DNA of 64,000 nt from Burkholderiales bacterium. Its GTDB lineage: Bacteria > Pseudomonadota > Gammaproteobacteria > Burkholderiales > Burkholderiaceae_E. The position numbers were made by a program, and so were the translations under genes. Positions 1 to 9,197 of this stretch are shown here, piece after piece (position 1 is the first letter of the stretch; each line of letters opens with the position of its first letter). A model generated the notes under the pieces. The model ran no database searches and was not told the origin of the DNA. It saw only the letters and a program-made list of their open reading frames with translations. The stretch is taken from positions 1 to 64,000 of the forward strand of contig JAPLQE010000051.1 in the NCBI GenBank assembly GCA_026399835.1. Direction: 5' to 3'.

Positions 1-1
1 C

Positions 2-166
2 GATCCGATGGGCGAGGCGGTGACCGCCTGGGGCGGCGTGGAGGGCACGCCGATCACCTGGCTGGCCGGGCCCGACGGCCGCATCCTGCGCCGCTGGCTG
101 GGCCGGCCGGACTTCGCGGCGCTGCGCCGCGAGCTCGATGCGCTGCTGCCGGGCTCGGCCGGCTGA
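2..166 (+). CDS. C-terminal end of a thioredoxin/TlpA-like protein (5' cut by window edge)
   Basis: Only the last 54 codons are in the window. The translation contains a GTPITWL segment followed by GPDGRILRRWLG and a terminal helix. This matches the last third of TlpA/thioredoxin-like proteins: the cis-proline loop, a beta-hairpin with 'DGRI', then the C-terminal helix. The CxxC active site would lie upstream, outside the window, so redox activity cannot be checked. It runs towards the convergent lipA gene, with 28 bases between the stops. The family call rests on a short stretch and is moderately sure. Confidence 0.55.
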   Translation, partial: DPMGEAVTAWGGVEGTPITWLAGPDGRILRRWLGRPDFAALRRELDALLPGSAG

Positions 167-194
167 GCCGCTCGCCTCGGCCGGCCGCCGTCCC

Positions 195-1178
195 TCAGCT
201 GACCCCGGCCGCTGCGGCCTGCTGATCCGCGTGATACGAGGATCGAACCAGGGCGCCGACCGCAGCGTGAGTGAACCCTGACTCATACGCCTGCTTCTCG
301 AACGACGCGAACACGTCGGGATGCACGTAGCGGCGCACCGGCAGGTGGTGATTGGTCGGCGCCAGGTACTGGCCGATGGTGATCATGTCGATGTCGTGCG
401 CGCGCATGTCGCGCATCGTCTGGACGATCTCCTCGTCGGTCTCGCCCAGCCCGACCATGATCCCGGACTTGGTCGGCACCCCGGGCACCCGCTGCTTGAA
501 CTCGGCCAGCAGCTTCAGCGAATGACCGTAGTCGGAGCCGGGGCGCGCCTCCTTGTAGAGGCGCGGCACGGTCTCGAGGTTGTGGTTCATCACGTCGGGC
601 GGTGCCGCCTCGAGGATGGCGAGCGCGCGATCGAGGCGGCCGCGGAAGTCGGGCACCAGCACCTCGATCCGGGTGGCGGGCGACTGGGCGCGGACCTCGC
701 GGATGCAGTCGACGAAGTGCTGGGCGCCGCCGTCGCGCAGGTCGTCGCGGTCGACCGAGGTGATCACCACGTACGACAGCTTCAGTGCGGCGATGGTCTT
801 GGCGAGGTTCGCCGGCTCGTTCGTGTCGAGCGGATCCGGGCGGCCGTGGCCGACGTCGCAGAACGGGCAGCGCCGGGTGCACTTGTCGCCCATGATCATG
901 AAGGTCGCCGTGCCCTTGCCGAAGCACTCGCCGATGTTCGGGCAGGACGCCTCCTCGCAGACCGTGTGCAGGTTGTGCTCGCGCAGGATCCGCTTGATGT
1001 CGTGGAAGCGGCTGCCCGGGGCGGCGGCCCGCACGCGGATCCAGTCGGGCTTGCGCAGCACCTCGCCGGCGGGCACGACCTTGATCGGGATCCGGGCGGT
1101 CTTGCCCGCGCCCTTCTGCTTGGCGGTGGCGTCGTACGGGGCGGCGGCGGCGGACCCGGGGGAGGCGGAGTCGGTCAT
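195..1178 (-). CDS. lipA: lipoyl synthase
   Basis: Radical-SAM enzyme that inserts two sulfur atoms into octanoyl groups on lipoyl domains, completing lipoate cofactor synthesis in the cytoplasm. The 327-residue protein has both cluster motifs: C74-x4-C79-x5-C85 for the auxiliary 4Fe-4S cluster that donates sulfur, and C100-x3-C104-x2-C107 for the radical-SAM cluster. A C-terminal RSSY motif supplies the serine ligand of the auxiliary cluster. Length and order are normal for the family. Its ATG overlaps the lipB stop (ATGA), so the two are translationally coupled. This is the last gene of the leftward lipoate block. Confidence 0.97.
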   Translation of the reverse strand: MTDSASPGSAAAAPYDATAKQKGAGKTARIPIKVVPAGEVLRKPDWIRVRAAAPGSRFHDIKRILREHNLHTVCEEASCPNIGECFGKGTATFMIMGDKCTRRCPFCDVGHGRPDPLDTNEPANLAKTIAALKLSYVVITSVDRDDLRDGGAQHFVDCIREVRAQSPATRIEVLVPDFRGRLDRALAILEAAPPDVMNHNLETVPRLYKEARPGSDYGHSLKLLAEFKQRVPGVPTKSGIMVGLGETDEEIVQTMRDMRAHDIDMITIGQYLAPTNHHLPVRRYVHPDVFASFEKQAYESGFTHAAVGALVRSSYHADQQAAAAGVS

Positions 1179-1831
1179 GGTCGTTCGATGTGGGCGGCGA
1201 GAATGTCGCCGAAGCGCCGGGCGACCGCCGCCGGATCGACGGGGTCGCCGGCCGGGGACATGCCGGCGCGGGCGCGGGCGCGGGCGCGGGAGAGGTCGGT
1301 CACCTCCAGGCCAGCATACCCGCAGGGGTTGATCCGTTCAAACGGCTCCAGGTCCATCGCGACGTTCAGCGCGATGCCGTGGTACGTGCAGCCGCGGCTG
1401 ACCTTCAGGCCGAGCGAGGCGAGCTTCGGGCCGGCCGCGCCGTCGGCGCCGGCGAGGTAGAGACCGGGGGCGCCGGGCCTGCGTACCGCGCGCACGCCCC
1501 AGGCGGCGCAGGTCTCGATGGCCGCGGCCTCGAGGCGGCAGACCATCTCGCGGACCATCAGGTGCCGGCGCCGCAGGTCGACGAGCGTGTAGGCGACGAC
1601 CTGGCCGGGGCCGTGGTAGGTGACCTGGCCGCCCCGCTCGGTACTGACCACGGGGATCTCGCCGGGGGTGAGCACATGCTCCGGTTTGCCCGCGAGGCCC
1701 TGGGTGAAGACCGGCGGATGCTCGACCAGCCAGATCTCGTCGGGCGTGTCCTCGCCGCGCGCTGCGGTGAAGGCACGCATCGCGTCGAGCGTCGGCAGGT
1801 AGTCGGCGGGGGCGAAGGCGCGGATCAGCAT
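1175..1831 (-). CDS. lipB: lipoyl(octanoyl) transferase
   Basis: Transfers the octanoyl group from acyl carrier protein to lipoyl domains, the step before LipA. The 218-residue product shows the conserved [12 protein letters not shown] block, the lysine in [14 protein letters not shown], and the catalytic cysteine in [11 protein letters not shown] start it at the ATG of [11 protein letters not shown] much longer open frame continues upstream but is not conserved, being GC-rich read-through. Near the C-terminus an in-frame GCGGGC hexanucleotide array encodes a run of Arg-Ala pairs just after VTDLSRA, beyond the catalytic core. The stop overlaps the lipA start. Confidence 0.95.
   Translation of the reverse strand: MLIRAFAPADYLPTLDAMRAFTAARGEDTPDEIWLVEHPPVFTQGLAGKPEHVLTPGEIPVVSTERGGQVTYHGPGQVVAYTLVDLRRRHLMVREMVCRLEAAAIETCAAWGVRAVRRPGAPGLYLAGADGAAGPKLASLGLKVSRGCTYHGIALNVAMDLEPFERINPCGYAGLEVTDLSRARARARAGMSPAGDPVDPAAVARRFGDILAAHIERP
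1265..1291. repeat. in-frame GCGGGC hexanucleotide tandem repeat inside lipB
   Basis: About four direct copies of a GC-only hexamer lie within the lipB coding sequence and add Arg-Ala dipeptides near the C-terminus. The unit length keeps the frame, so copy-number change would only lengthen or shorten this tail. Confidence 0.7.
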
Positions 1832-1993
1832 CGGGCGGGCGGCGCGCGGGGCGCCGCTCGGAGGTCCATCGGGTCGTGCGACGCTCAGTGCCGCAGTGCA
1901 GGGATGGTACCGTCGGAACGGGTCCGACCTCCTCCCGACCAGCCCGGCGGGCGGGGTTCCGACCCGGACGGGCCGCGCGCGGCCCGGAGGGCC

Positions 1994-2977
1994 ATGATGA
2001 CCGAGGCCATGCGACCGATCGAACTCATTGGGGCCGCCATCGGCGAGGGTGCCCCCGACCGCCGCACCCGGGCGGGTCCGGCGTCGCTGCGCCGCTGGGG
2101 GCTGGGCGCACGGCTGAGCGCCCGCGGCCGGACCGTGCACTGGGGCACGGTCGTCGGCTCGGACCTCGCGCTGATGCCGCAGGGCCCGATGGCGGTGGTC
2201 GGCGAGTTCTCCGGTCGGCTCGCCGCAGCGGTCGGTGCCTCGATCGGGTCGCGGCACCTGCCGGTGGTGATCGGCGGCGACCACTCGTGTGCGGTCGGCA
2301 CCTGGAGCGGCGTCGTCGCCGCGCTGCGCCGCGACGGGTCGGGGCGGCGCCTGGGGCTGGTCTGGGTCGACGCGCACCTGGACGCGCACACGCCGGAGAC
2401 CTCGCTCAGCCAGATGCCCCACGGCATGCCGATCGCCGCGCTGCTCGGCCACGGTGCGCCGGCGCTGACCGAGGTCGGCGACCCCGCCCCGAAGCTGCGC
2501 CCTTCCGACGTGGTGCTGATCGGTCCGCGCAGCTGGGAGTCCGGCGAGGCGGCGCTGCTCGAGCGGCTGGGCGTGAGGGTGATGACGCATGACGAGGTCG
2601 TGCGCCGCGGTTTCGCCGACTGCATGCGCGAGGCGGTGGCGCGCGTGAGCGGCGACACCGACGGCTGGGGGCTGAGCTTCGACCTCGATGCGCTCGATCC
2701 GCTCGATGCGCCCGGCACCGGCTCGCGGGTGGCCCGCGGGCTGCGCACGACCGAGGTGGCGGCCGCGCTGCACGGCCTCGCGCGGGATCCGCGCTTCGTC
2801 GCGGCGGAGCTGGTCGAGTACAACCCCTCGCTCGACCGCGAGCGTCTGACGGCAGCGGCGGCCGATCGGGTGCTCGGCGCGATGGTGGACCGGCGCGAGC
2901 GGGATGCCCACGGTATGGCGCCGGGCACCGAGCGGCGCGCCCGGCGCACGCCGGCGACGGCTACAGGACGACCTTGA
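1994..2977 (+). CDS. arginase-type ureohydrolase
   Basis: Manganese-dependent ureohydrolase, most like arginase (arginine to ornithine plus urea). The 327-residue protein carries all metal-binding motifs: [16 protein letters not shown] and SFDLDALDP. The first ATG (1994) and a second at 1997 follow a GGAGG at 1986-1990; the second gives better spacing, so the true start may be 1997. The gene sits on the plus strand between lipB (divergent) and the DUF493 gene (convergent). It overlaps the DUF493 stop by 17 bases and interrupts a gene order that is normally continuous. Arginase, agmatinase and related guanidino-acid hydrolases share these motifs. The HTPETS-MPHG segment favours arginase. Confidence 0.85.
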   Translation: MMTEAMRPIELIGAAIGEGAPDRRTRAGPASLRRWGLGARLSARGRTVHWGTVVGSDLALMPQGPMAVVGEFSGRLAAAVGASIGSRHLPVVIGGDHSCAVGTWSGVVAALRRDGSGRRLGLVWVDAHLDAHTPETSLSQMPHGMPIAALLGHGAPALTEVGDPAPKLRPSDVVLIGPRSWESGEAALLERLGVRVMTHDEVVRRGFADCMREAVARVSGDTDGWGLSFDLDALDPLDAPGTGSRVARGLRTTEVAAALHGLARDPRFVAAELVEYNPSLDRERLTAAAADRVLGAMVDRRERDAHGMAPGTERRARRTPATATGRP

Positions 2978-3260
2978 CCATCGGATGCGCGGTCAGCTCG
3001 AGGTAGAGCGCGTCGAGCTGCGCGCGCGAGGTGGCGCGGATCGTGGCGGTCAGGCCGAGGTAGGTGCCCTGCCGCGACGGGCGCAGCGCCAGCGTCGAGG
3101 CATCGAAGTCGGGCGCGTGCCGGCGCACCACCTGCGTGATCGCCTCGACGAAGCCGTCGGCCTTGAGCCCCATGATCTTGACGGGGAAGTCGGTCGGGAA
3201 CTGCAGGAGCTCGGTGCGGGGCGGTGTCGCCCCGTCGTCAGGCGCGAGGGAGTCGGTCAT
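2961..3260 (-). CDS. DUF493 (YbeD-like) protein
   Basis: Small 99-residue cytoplasmic protein of the YbeD/DUF493 family, an ACT-like fold of unknown role almost always found beside lipB. Visible family features are the [15 protein letters not shown] block and the C-terminal beta strand with AHPMVKVVL. It lies 31 bases downstream of the transaminase gene and is probably co-transcribed with it and with dacA. Its 3' end overlaps the convergent arginase gene. Confidence 0.88.
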   Translation of the reverse strand: MTDSLAPDDGATPPRTELLQFPTDFPVKIMGLKADGFVEAITQVVRRHAPDFDASTLALRPSRQGTYLGLTATIRATSRAQLDALYLELTAHPMVKVVL

Positions 3261-3291
3261 GCGAAGGCCTGCGGCACGGACGGGCGGCGCG

Positions 3292-4170
3292 TCAGTGCGC
3301 GGCGTGCCCCGCCGATGCGGCGCTGGCGGCCTTGGCGCGCTGGTAGGCGGCGTGCAGCCGGCGGAACACCGGCCCCGGCGCGCCGTCGCCGACCGGGCGG
3401 CCGTCGAGCAGGGTGACCGGCAGCACCTCCTTGGTCGCCGACGACAGCATCAGCTCGTCGGCCGAGAGCACCGCGGCGCGGGTCACCGGGCGCACCTCGA
3501 AGGCCACGCCCTCGGCCTCGCACAGCTCCTGCATCAGGCCGTACCGGATGCCCTCGAGGATCAGGTTGTCCTTGGGCGGGGCGAGCACGCCGCCGTCGCG
3601 GACCACCCAGAAGTTGCTCGACGAGCACTCGGTCAGGCGGTCGTCGCGGAACATCACGCACTCGGCCGCACCGGCATCGACCGCCGCCTGCCGCGCCAGC
3701 ACGTTGCCGAGCAGCGAGGTCGACTTGATGTCGCAGTGCAGCCAGCGCTCGTCGGGCAGCGTGATCACCGCCACGCCCTTCGAGATCTGCTCGGCCGGGA
3801 GCACCGGCAGGGGGCTCGACATCGCGAACACCGTCGGCGTCACGCCCTTGGGGAACGCATGGTCGCGCTTGGCGACGCCGCGGGTGACCTGGATGTAGAC
3901 GAACTGGTCGTCCCACGGATGGCGGGCGATCAGCGCATCGACCAGGCCGCGCCAGCCGGCGGCGTCCATCGGGTCGTCGATGCGCAGCTTGCCCAGGCTG
4001 CGGACCAGCCGCGCATGGTGCTGCGCCCAGCGAAAGGGCACGCGGCCGTAGACCGGGACCACTTCGTAGACGCCGTCGCCGAAGATGAAGCCGCGGTCGA
4101 GCACCGGCACGCGGGCCTCGGCCAGCGGCTGGAACTCGCCGTTCAGGTAGACGGTCTGGTCATCGGTCAT
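3292..4170 (-). CDS. D-amino-acid transaminase (class IV aminotransferase)
   Basis: PLP-dependent fold-type IV enzyme of 292 residues. The family landmarks are VPVLDRGFIFGDGVYE near the N-terminus, the PLP-lysine in CDIKSTSLLGN (K149), and a LTECSSSNFW block. The location between dacA and the DUF493/lip genes is the usual Burkholderiales arrangement. It supports D-alanine transaminase, linking amino-acid pools to peptidoglycan precursors. A branched-chain aminotransferase is the main alternative, but sequence landmarks and context favour the D-amino-acid enzyme. It begins 13 bases after the dacA stop. Confidence 0.9.
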   Translation of the reverse strand: MTDDQTVYLNGEFQPLAEARVPVLDRGFIFGDGVYEVVPVYGRVPFRWAQHHARLVRSLGKLRIDDPMDAAGWRGLVDALIARHPWDDQFVYIQVTRGVAKRDHAFPKGVTPTVFAMSSPLPVLPAEQISKGVAVITLPDERWLHCDIKSTSLLGNVLARQAAVDAGAAECVMFRDDRLTECSSSNFWVVRDGGVLAPPKDNLILEGIRYGLMQELCEAEGVAFEVRPVTRAAVLSADELMLSSATKEVLPVTLLDGRPVGDGAPGPVFRRLHAAYQRAKAASAASAGHAAH

Positions 4171-4183
4171 GAGGGTCTGCGGA

Positions 4184-5431
4184 TCACTTGAACCAGAGAC
4201 GGATCGTATCCCACAGGCGCCCGAACCAGCCCGCCTGCTCGATCGCCTCGAGCGCGATCAGCGGCTGCTCGGCGATCACCTTGTCGTCGAGTCGCACGCG
4301 CAGCGTGCCGATCGGCTGTCCCTTGGCGATCGGGGCGACCAGCGGCTGCATCCGCTCGATCTCGCCCTTGACGCGCTCGCCCTGGCCGCGCGCGACGGTC
4401 ACCAGCACGTTGCTCGCGAAGCCGGCCTTGACCTCGTTGGCCGCGCCTTTCCACACCGGGTAGGAGGCCGCGGACGCGTCCTTCTGGTAGAGGCGCACGA
4501 CGTCGAAGTTCGCGAAGCCGTAGTTCAGCAGCTTCTGCGACTCGATCGCACGCGCCGACTCGGACGCGGTGCCCAGCACCACCGACAGCAGCCGACGCTG
4601 GAAGCCCGCGCCCGGCTGCTCGCGCTTGCTCGAGGCGATCAGGCAGTAGCCGGCGGCATCGGTGTGGCCGGTCTTCACGCCGTCGACGGTCGGATCGATG
4701 AACAGCAGCCGGTTGCGGTTCGGCTGCTTGATGTTGTTGTACGTGAAGTCGCGCTCGGAATAGAGCTTGTAGTAGTCCGGATGCTCCTCGATCAGCCGCG
4801 AGGCCAGGATCGCGAGGTCGCGCGCCGTCGTGTAGTGCTGCGCGTCGGGCAGGCCCGAGGCATTGGTGAAGTTGCTGTTCTTCATCCCGAGGCGCGCGGC
4901 CTCGCGGTTCATCTGGGTGGCGAACGCCGCCTCGCTGCCGCCGAGCGCCTCGGCCAGGATGATCGCCGCGTCGTTGCCCGACTGCACGATCAGCCCGCGC
5001 AGCAGCTCCTCGATGGTGGCCGGCTTGGCCGGGTCGACGAACATCCGCGAGCCGATCGCCTTCCAGGCGAGCGGCGAGACCGGCGGGCGCATGTCGAGCG
5101 CGAGCTTCTTCTCCTTGAGCGCGTTGAACACCAGGTAGGCGGTCATCAGCTTGGTCAGGGAGGCCGGCTCGACCTTGCTGTCGGGGTCGCTCGCGGCGAG
5201 CAGCTGCCCGGTGGTCACGTCGACCAGCAGCCACGACTTCGCGGTGATCTGGGGCGCGCCCTGCAGCGCGAGCCCCTGGGTGGCCGGTACCGGTGCCGTC
5301 GCGGCGCCCGAGGGCGCGGGCGCGGCGGCGGGCGCCTTCCCCTTGGGCGCCTGCGCGTCGGCCGACGGCGAGGTTGCGAGGATCGCCAGCATCAGCGTGG
5401 CGGCGAGGGAGGCGTGGCGCTTGAGGCCCAT
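4184..5431 (-). CDS. dacA: D-alanyl-D-alanine carboxypeptidase (PBP5/6 type)
   Basis: Low-molecular-weight penicillin-binding protein that trims the terminal D-Ala from peptidoglycan stem peptides in the periplasm. The 415-residue precursor has a signal peptide (MGLKRHASLAATLMLAILA, cleaved near ADAQA) and an Ala/Pro-rich linker. The three active-site motifs follow: SLTK (S91, K94), SGN (S151) and KTG (K253). A PBP5 C-terminal beta domain and a terminal amphipathic helix ending WDTIRLWFK would anchor it to the inner membrane. It heads the leftward dacA-transaminase-DUF493 unit. Confidence 0.95.
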   Translation of the reverse strand: MGLKRHASLAATLMLAILATSPSADAQAPKGKAPAAAPAPSGAATAPVPATQGLALQGAPQITAKSWLLVDVTTGQLLAASDPDSKVEPASLTKLMTAYLVFNALKEKKLALDMRPPVSPLAWKAIGSRMFVDPAKPATIEELLRGLIVQSGNDAAIILAEALGGSEAAFATQMNREAARLGMKNSNFTNASGLPDAQHYTTARDLAILASRLIEEHPDYYKLYSERDFTYNNIKQPNRNRLLFIDPTVDGVKTGHTDAAGYCLIASSKREQPGAGFQRRLLSVVLGTASESARAIESQKLLNYGFANFDVVRLYQKDASAASYPVWKGAANEVKAGFASNVLVTVARGQGERVKGEIERMQPLVAPIAKGQPIGTLRVRLDDKVIAEQPLIALEAIEQAGWFGRLWDTIRLWFK

Positions 5432-5508
5432 GTTCTGGCGTCCTTCGCGTTCCCGCAGGGAACGTGAAAGTGGTCGGTAAAGGCCGCGGATTATACGGTC
5501 CGCCCGGC

Positions 5509-6087
5509 TCAGCGCCGGCCGTCGTCGCGGCGCTTCGGCCGGGCGGCATCCGCCGGCGGCGAGCCGGCGGCCGGCCGTGGCGGGGGCGCGTCGCGCCCGC
5601 GCGTGCCCCGGGCGCCATGGGCGCCCTGGGCGGCCGCCGACACGCGCGCCGCCGCGGCGTCGCCGGCCCGCGCGCGGACCAGCTCGACCACCTCGCGCAT
5701 CACGCTGCGCAGCACCGTCATGTTCACGCAGTCCTGCAGCCGGGCTTCGAGCACCTGGCCTGCCGGCCCGAGCTCGCGCAGCACCGCACCGTCGATGCGC
5801 CGCTTGAAGTCCTCGAGCTGCGGGTCGCGCAGGTCGGTGGCGCCCCCGGGCAGCGTCTCGACGATGCCGGACAGCGAGATCAGCCCGGCGGCCTGCAGCT
5901 CGTCGATCAGCCCGGGCAGCTCGCCCGGGCGCACCGCCGCGGGCAGCGCCGCGAGCGGCCGGCGGCCGTCGATGAGCACCAGCACGCGTCGTGCGGCCGG
6001 CGACAGCGTGTCGCCCCGGCGCTCGATCTCGGAGACGCCGGCGGCGGTCTTGCTGTAGACGAGCCGGGGATCGAGGGTGTCGGCCAT
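5509..6087 (-). CDS. conserved hypothetical protein
   Basis: 192 residues, function not recognised. The first 90 residues (YSKTAAGVSEIERRGDTLS, then VLVLIDGRRPLAAL and an IDELQAAGLI helix) look like a small winged-helix-type module sometimes seen in Burkholderiales proteins. The middle part is helical. The last 45 residues are low-complexity Arg/Pro/Ala and probably disordered. No signal peptide or membrane segment. It follows the hydrolase gene by 8 bases on the same strand and is likely co-transcribed with it. Confidence 0.65.
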   Translation of the reverse strand: MADTLDPRLVYSKTAAGVSEIERRGDTLSPAARRVLVLIDGRRPLAALPAAVRPGELPGLIDELQAAGLISLSGIVETLPGGATDLRDPQLEDFKRRIDGAVLRELGPAGQVLEARLQDCVNMTVLRSVMREVVELVRARAGDAAAARVSAAAQGAHGARGTRGRDAPPPRPAAGSPPADAARPKRRDDGRR

Positions 6088-6095
6088 GGGCCCGC

Positions 6096-6728
6096 TCAGC
6101 GCAGCTCGCGCACGAGCAGCTGCTTCAGGCCGGTCAGCTTGCGGTGGAAGAAGTGGTCCGCGCCGGGGATCACCACCACCGGCAGCTCCTGCGGCCGGGC
6201 CCAGTCGAGCACGGACGACAGGGGGACGGTGTCGTCGACCTCGCCGTGGATCACCAGCGTGTCGGCCGGCACGGGCTCGACCTCGAAGCGCGAGGTGGCG
6301 GTGCCGACGAAGACCAGCCGCGTCGCCGGGCGCGGCCCCTCGGCCAGCCGGCGCGCCACGCGCGACTGCACGGCGCTGCCGAACGAGAAGCCGGCGAGCA
6401 CCAGCGGCAGGGCATCGCCGCCGGGCTCGGCCGCGCGGGCGGCGGCGACCACCGCCAGCAGGTCGTCGGTCTCGCCGCGGCCCTCGTCGTAGGTGCCTTC
6501 GGAGGCGCCGACGCCGCGGAAGTCCGGGCGCCAGCAGACGTGCCCGAGCGCGAGCAGCGCGCGGGCGAGCGTCTGCACGACCTTGTTGTCGCGGGTGCCG
6601 CCGTAGAGCGGATGCGGATGGGCCACGACCGCCAGGCCGCGCGCGGGCCCGCCCTCGGGCCGGTCGACGGCGACGTCGATGCGGCCCGCCGGCCCGTCGA
6701 TGCCGACGATGCGCGTGCCGGGGTTCAT
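6096..6728 (-). CDS. alpha/beta hydrolase, small CocE/YfiC-like family
   Basis: 210-residue cytoplasmic serine hydrolase. Visible are the VAHPHPLYGGTRDNKVV segment, which provides the oxyanion region, the nucleophile elbow GFSFGS, an acid in VIHGEVDDTVPL, and the histidine in IPGADHFFHRKL. The length and HPHPLYGG motif are typical of a compact, widely distributed subfamily whose substrate is unknown. It starts 3 bases after the ferredoxin-like gene ends, so the two are co-transcribed. Confidence 0.85.
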   Translation of the reverse strand: MNPGTRIVGIDGPAGRIDVAVDRPEGGPARGLAVVAHPHPLYGGTRDNKVVQTLARALLALGHVCWRPDFRGVGASEGTYDEGRGETDDLLAVVAAARAAEPGGDALPLVLAGFSFGSAVQSRVARRLAEGPRPATRLVFVGTATSRFEVEPVPADTLVIHGEVDDTVPLSSVLDWARPQELPVVVIPGADHFFHRKLTGLKQLLVRELR

Positions 6729-6731
6729 CGG

Positions 6732-7043
6732 TCAGTCGATCTTCAGCCGCTCCACCACCTTGCCGTCGCGAAGGTGGCTCTCGACGATCTCGTCGATGTC
6801 GTGCCGGTCGACGAAGGTGTACCAGACCGCCTCGGGGTACACCACCGCCACCGGGCCGTGCTCGCAGCGGTCGAGGCAGCCGGCCTTGTTGACGCGTACC
6901 TTGCCCGGGCCGCTCAGGCCGAGCGCCTTGACGCGGTCCTTGCAGTAGCCCTGGAGCGTCTCGGCGTGGTGCTCGGCACAGGAGGCTCGCCCGTCGTCGC
7001 GACGGTTCAGGCAGAAGAAGATGTGCTTGTCGTAGTGGCTCAC
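6732..7043 (-). CDS. thioredoxin-like [2Fe-2S] ferredoxin
   Basis: 103 residues with a GTG start (MSHYDKHIFF). Four cysteines fit a thioredoxin-fold 2Fe-2S centre: C11 in FFCLNRRDDGRASC, C20, and two in NKAGCLDRCEHGP. Such small ferredoxins accompany the compact alpha/beta hydrolase in many betaproteobacteria. The partner redox enzyme is not visible here. Confidence 0.85.
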   Translation of the reverse strand: MSHYDKHIFFCLNRRDDGRASCAEHHAETLQGYCKDRVKALGLSGPGKVRVNKAGCLDRCEHGPVAVVYPEAVWYTFVDRHDIDEIVESHLRDGKVVERLKID

Positions 7044-7125
7044 GGGCGATCCGCGTCGGGACGATGGCGGCCGTGGCCCGGCGCGCCGCGGCGCGGCCGG
7101 CGGGATCGCACGGTGACCCGGTCGA

Positions 7126-8277
7126 TTATAGCGATCGGGCGTCGCCCCGCCCGCCGCGCCGGGAGAACCAGACGACCGCGAGCGCCGGCCAGACGACCGA
7201 CACCGAGCGCAGCAGCCCGTGCAGGTTGGACAGCTGCCCCGCGCTCAGCCCGGCGACCGTCGTGTCGAAGTACGGATCGCCCGGTGCGATGTTGACCAGC
7301 ACCGCGCCGACGAGGGTCGCGGCGAGGCCGAACGCCGCGCGCGTGCGCGGCCCCAGGGTCTCCAGTCCGTAGAGCAGCACCGTGCCGACCACCAGGCCGC
7401 CCTGCGCGCCCGGGGTCAGCCAGGCGAAGGGCGCGGACACGCCGTAGACCATCTGCGTGGCGAGGCTGCGCAGGGCGAAGGCGACCGCGGCGATGCCGGC
7501 GACGAGGAGCAGCCGGCGGCGCGAACCGTGGACCAGCGAGAACGCGAGCGATCCCACCGCGCACAGCGCGCAGATCACCGCGGCGGCCTCGATCGCGACG
7601 CCGTAGCCGGCCGGCGCGTGCGCCCCCCACATCCGGTCGGCGGCCCATGACAGGTCGGGCGCCTCGGGCCCGAGCATCCAGCCGAGCAGCCGCTGCAGCA
7701 CCGGCTCCACGTGCCCGGTGGCGAACAGCAGCCGCTGCGGCACGAGCTGCGCCGACAGCCACAGCAGCAGCAGCACCCAGCCCATCGGCGGGCCCTGCTC
7801 GAACCATCGGTCGCGCACCGGGAGCACGACCCGCTCGCTGCGCTGCGCGGCCCGGTTCAGCGTGGCGCCCAGCCAGGCGCCGCCGGCCGCGCCGGCGGTG
7901 TTCGCCAGCCAGTCGAGCAGCGAGGGCACGCGGGCCGGCAGCCAGCTCTGCGCGGCCTCGAGCGACAGCGACAGCAGCGAGCCCGCGACGGTCACCACGA
8001 CGAACGCGACCCAGGGCCGTGCGCGGGCGAGCCAGGCGATCGACAGCAGCAGCGCGAGCACGCCGTAGGCGAGCACGTTGCTGAGCACGTCGAACCAGGT
8101 CCAGTAGCGGGGCAGGCCGCCGAGCAGGAACGCGAAGGCGCCGGCGCCGCGCGGCCGCCAGTCCACCAGCGGGTAGAGGGTCGCGAAGGCCACTGCGGCC
8201 GCGAACAGCAGGCTCAGCGCACGGACCAGCGCCGTCGCGCGTTGCGGGCCGGGTGACGCGAGCGGCGTGGTAAACAT
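7126..8277 (-). CDS. VanZ family membrane protein
   Basis: 383-residue integral membrane protein with about ten hydrophobic segments. The N-terminal part has the VanZ signature: a WTWFDVLSNVLAYG stretch, a serine/glutamate-rich helix (SLSLEAAQSWLPARVPSLLDW), and a small-residue AGGAWLG helix. The C-terminal half is a further set of membrane helices without clear family. VanZ proteins are linked to teicoplanin resistance in Gram-positives, but the role in proteobacteria is unknown. Transcribed divergently from birA, with start codons 25 bases apart. Confidence 0.8.
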   Translation of the reverse strand: MFTTPLASPGPQRATALVRALSLLFAAAVAFATLYPLVDWRPRGAGAFAFLLGGLPRYWTWFDVLSNVLAYGVLALLLSIAWLARARPWVAFVVVTVAGSLLSLSLEAAQSWLPARVPSLLDWLANTAGAAGGAWLGATLNRAAQRSERVVLPVRDRWFEQGPPMGWVLLLLWLSAQLVPQRLLFATGHVEPVLQRLLGWMLGPEAPDLSWAADRMWGAHAPAGYGVAIEAAAVICALCAVGSLAFSLVHGSRRRLLLVAGIAAVAFALRSLATQMVYGVSAPFAWLTPGAQGGLVVGTVLLYGLETLGPRTRAAFGLAATLVGAVLVNIAPGDPYFDTTVAGLSAGQLSNLHGLLRSVSVVWPALAVVWFSRRGGRGDARSL

Positions 8278-8302
8278 GGCGGACAGGATCCGTGGAGCTT
8301 AC

Positions 8303-9064
8303 ATGATCGATCCCGCTCGTTTCGAGCGCGTCGCACGCATCGACTCCACCAGCAGCGAGCTGATGCGACGGCCGTTCGCGGCGACCCCGCAGGCGCCCTG
8401 CGCGCTGATGGCCGACATCCAGGACGCCGGTCGCGGCCGCAACGGCCGGGTGTGGCTGGGCGATCCGGCGCGCTCACTGGCGCTGTCGGTCGCGGTCGAA
8501 CGCGAGGTGGACGGCACGACCCTGCTCGGCCTGCCGCTGGCGGTCGGGGTCGCCATCGCCGACGGGCTCGCCACGCAGGGCGCGCGCGTGCGCCTGAAGT
8601 GGCCGAACGACCTCCTGGTCGAGACCGATCGAGGACTGGCGAAGGCCGGCGGCATCCTGGTGGAGGTGCGTCAGCAGGGGCCGCTGCAGCGGGTGGTCGT
8701 CGGCTTCGGCCTGAACCTCGCATCGGCAGACGGGCTCGACGCCGCCCGGGTCGGCCAGCCGGTGGGGGCACTGTTCCCCGCCGACACGATGCCCGCGCGC
8801 GTGCCGCTCGCGCAGGCGCTCGCCGCAGCGGTTGCCGCCGCCGTCGCCGACTTCGCGCGCAGCGGCCTGCGGCCCTGGCTCCCGCGCTGGCGCGCGCTCG
8901 ACGCGCTCGCCGACCTGCCGGTCGACCTGGTACGCGGCGACGGCAGCCGCGAGCCGGGCATCGCCCGCGGCATCGAGAACGACGGCTCGCTGCGGGTGGA
9001 GCGTGCCGACGGCTCGATCGACCACGTCGCCTCGGGCGAGGTCAGCGTCCGGCGCCGGGACTGA
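8303..9064 (+). CDS. birA: biotin--[acetyl-CoA carboxylase] ligase (no DNA-binding domain)
   Basis: Attaches biotin to the biotin carboxyl carrier protein. The ligase domain is complete: QDAGRGRNGRVW (biotinyl-AMP loop, with N in place of the more usual R), LKWPNDLL, the GGILVE strand and GFGLNL. A small C-terminal SH3-like domain follows. There is no N-terminal helix-turn-helix, so it cannot be a BirA-type repressor. I start at ATG 8303 because GGAG at 8294-8297 is well spaced; a GTG at 8267 would overlap the divergent VanZ start. The pantothenate kinase gene coaX, which commonly follows birA in this order, is absent here. Confidence 0.93.
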   Translation: MIDPARFERVARIDSTSSELMRRPFAATPQAPCALMADIQDAGRGRNGRVWLGDPARSLALSVAVEREVDGTTLLGLPLAVGVAIADGLATQGARVRLKWPNDLLVETDRGLAKAGGILVEVRQQGPLQRVVVGFGLNLASADGLDAARVGQPVGALFPADTMPARVPLAQALAAAVAAAVADFARSGLRPWLPRWRALDALADLPVDLVRGDGSREPGIARGIENDGSLRVERADGSIDHVASGEVSVRRRD

Positions 9065-9197
9065 GGGCGGGATCGGGGATCGGGCCGAGGACGGCAATGA
9101 AGGCGGCGCCGGGGGCCGCGGGCCGAGGGCCGAGGACGGCACCCCGGGGCCGGGGGCCGCGGCCCGTTCCGGATCGTCGCGATCGGACGGCGGGACC

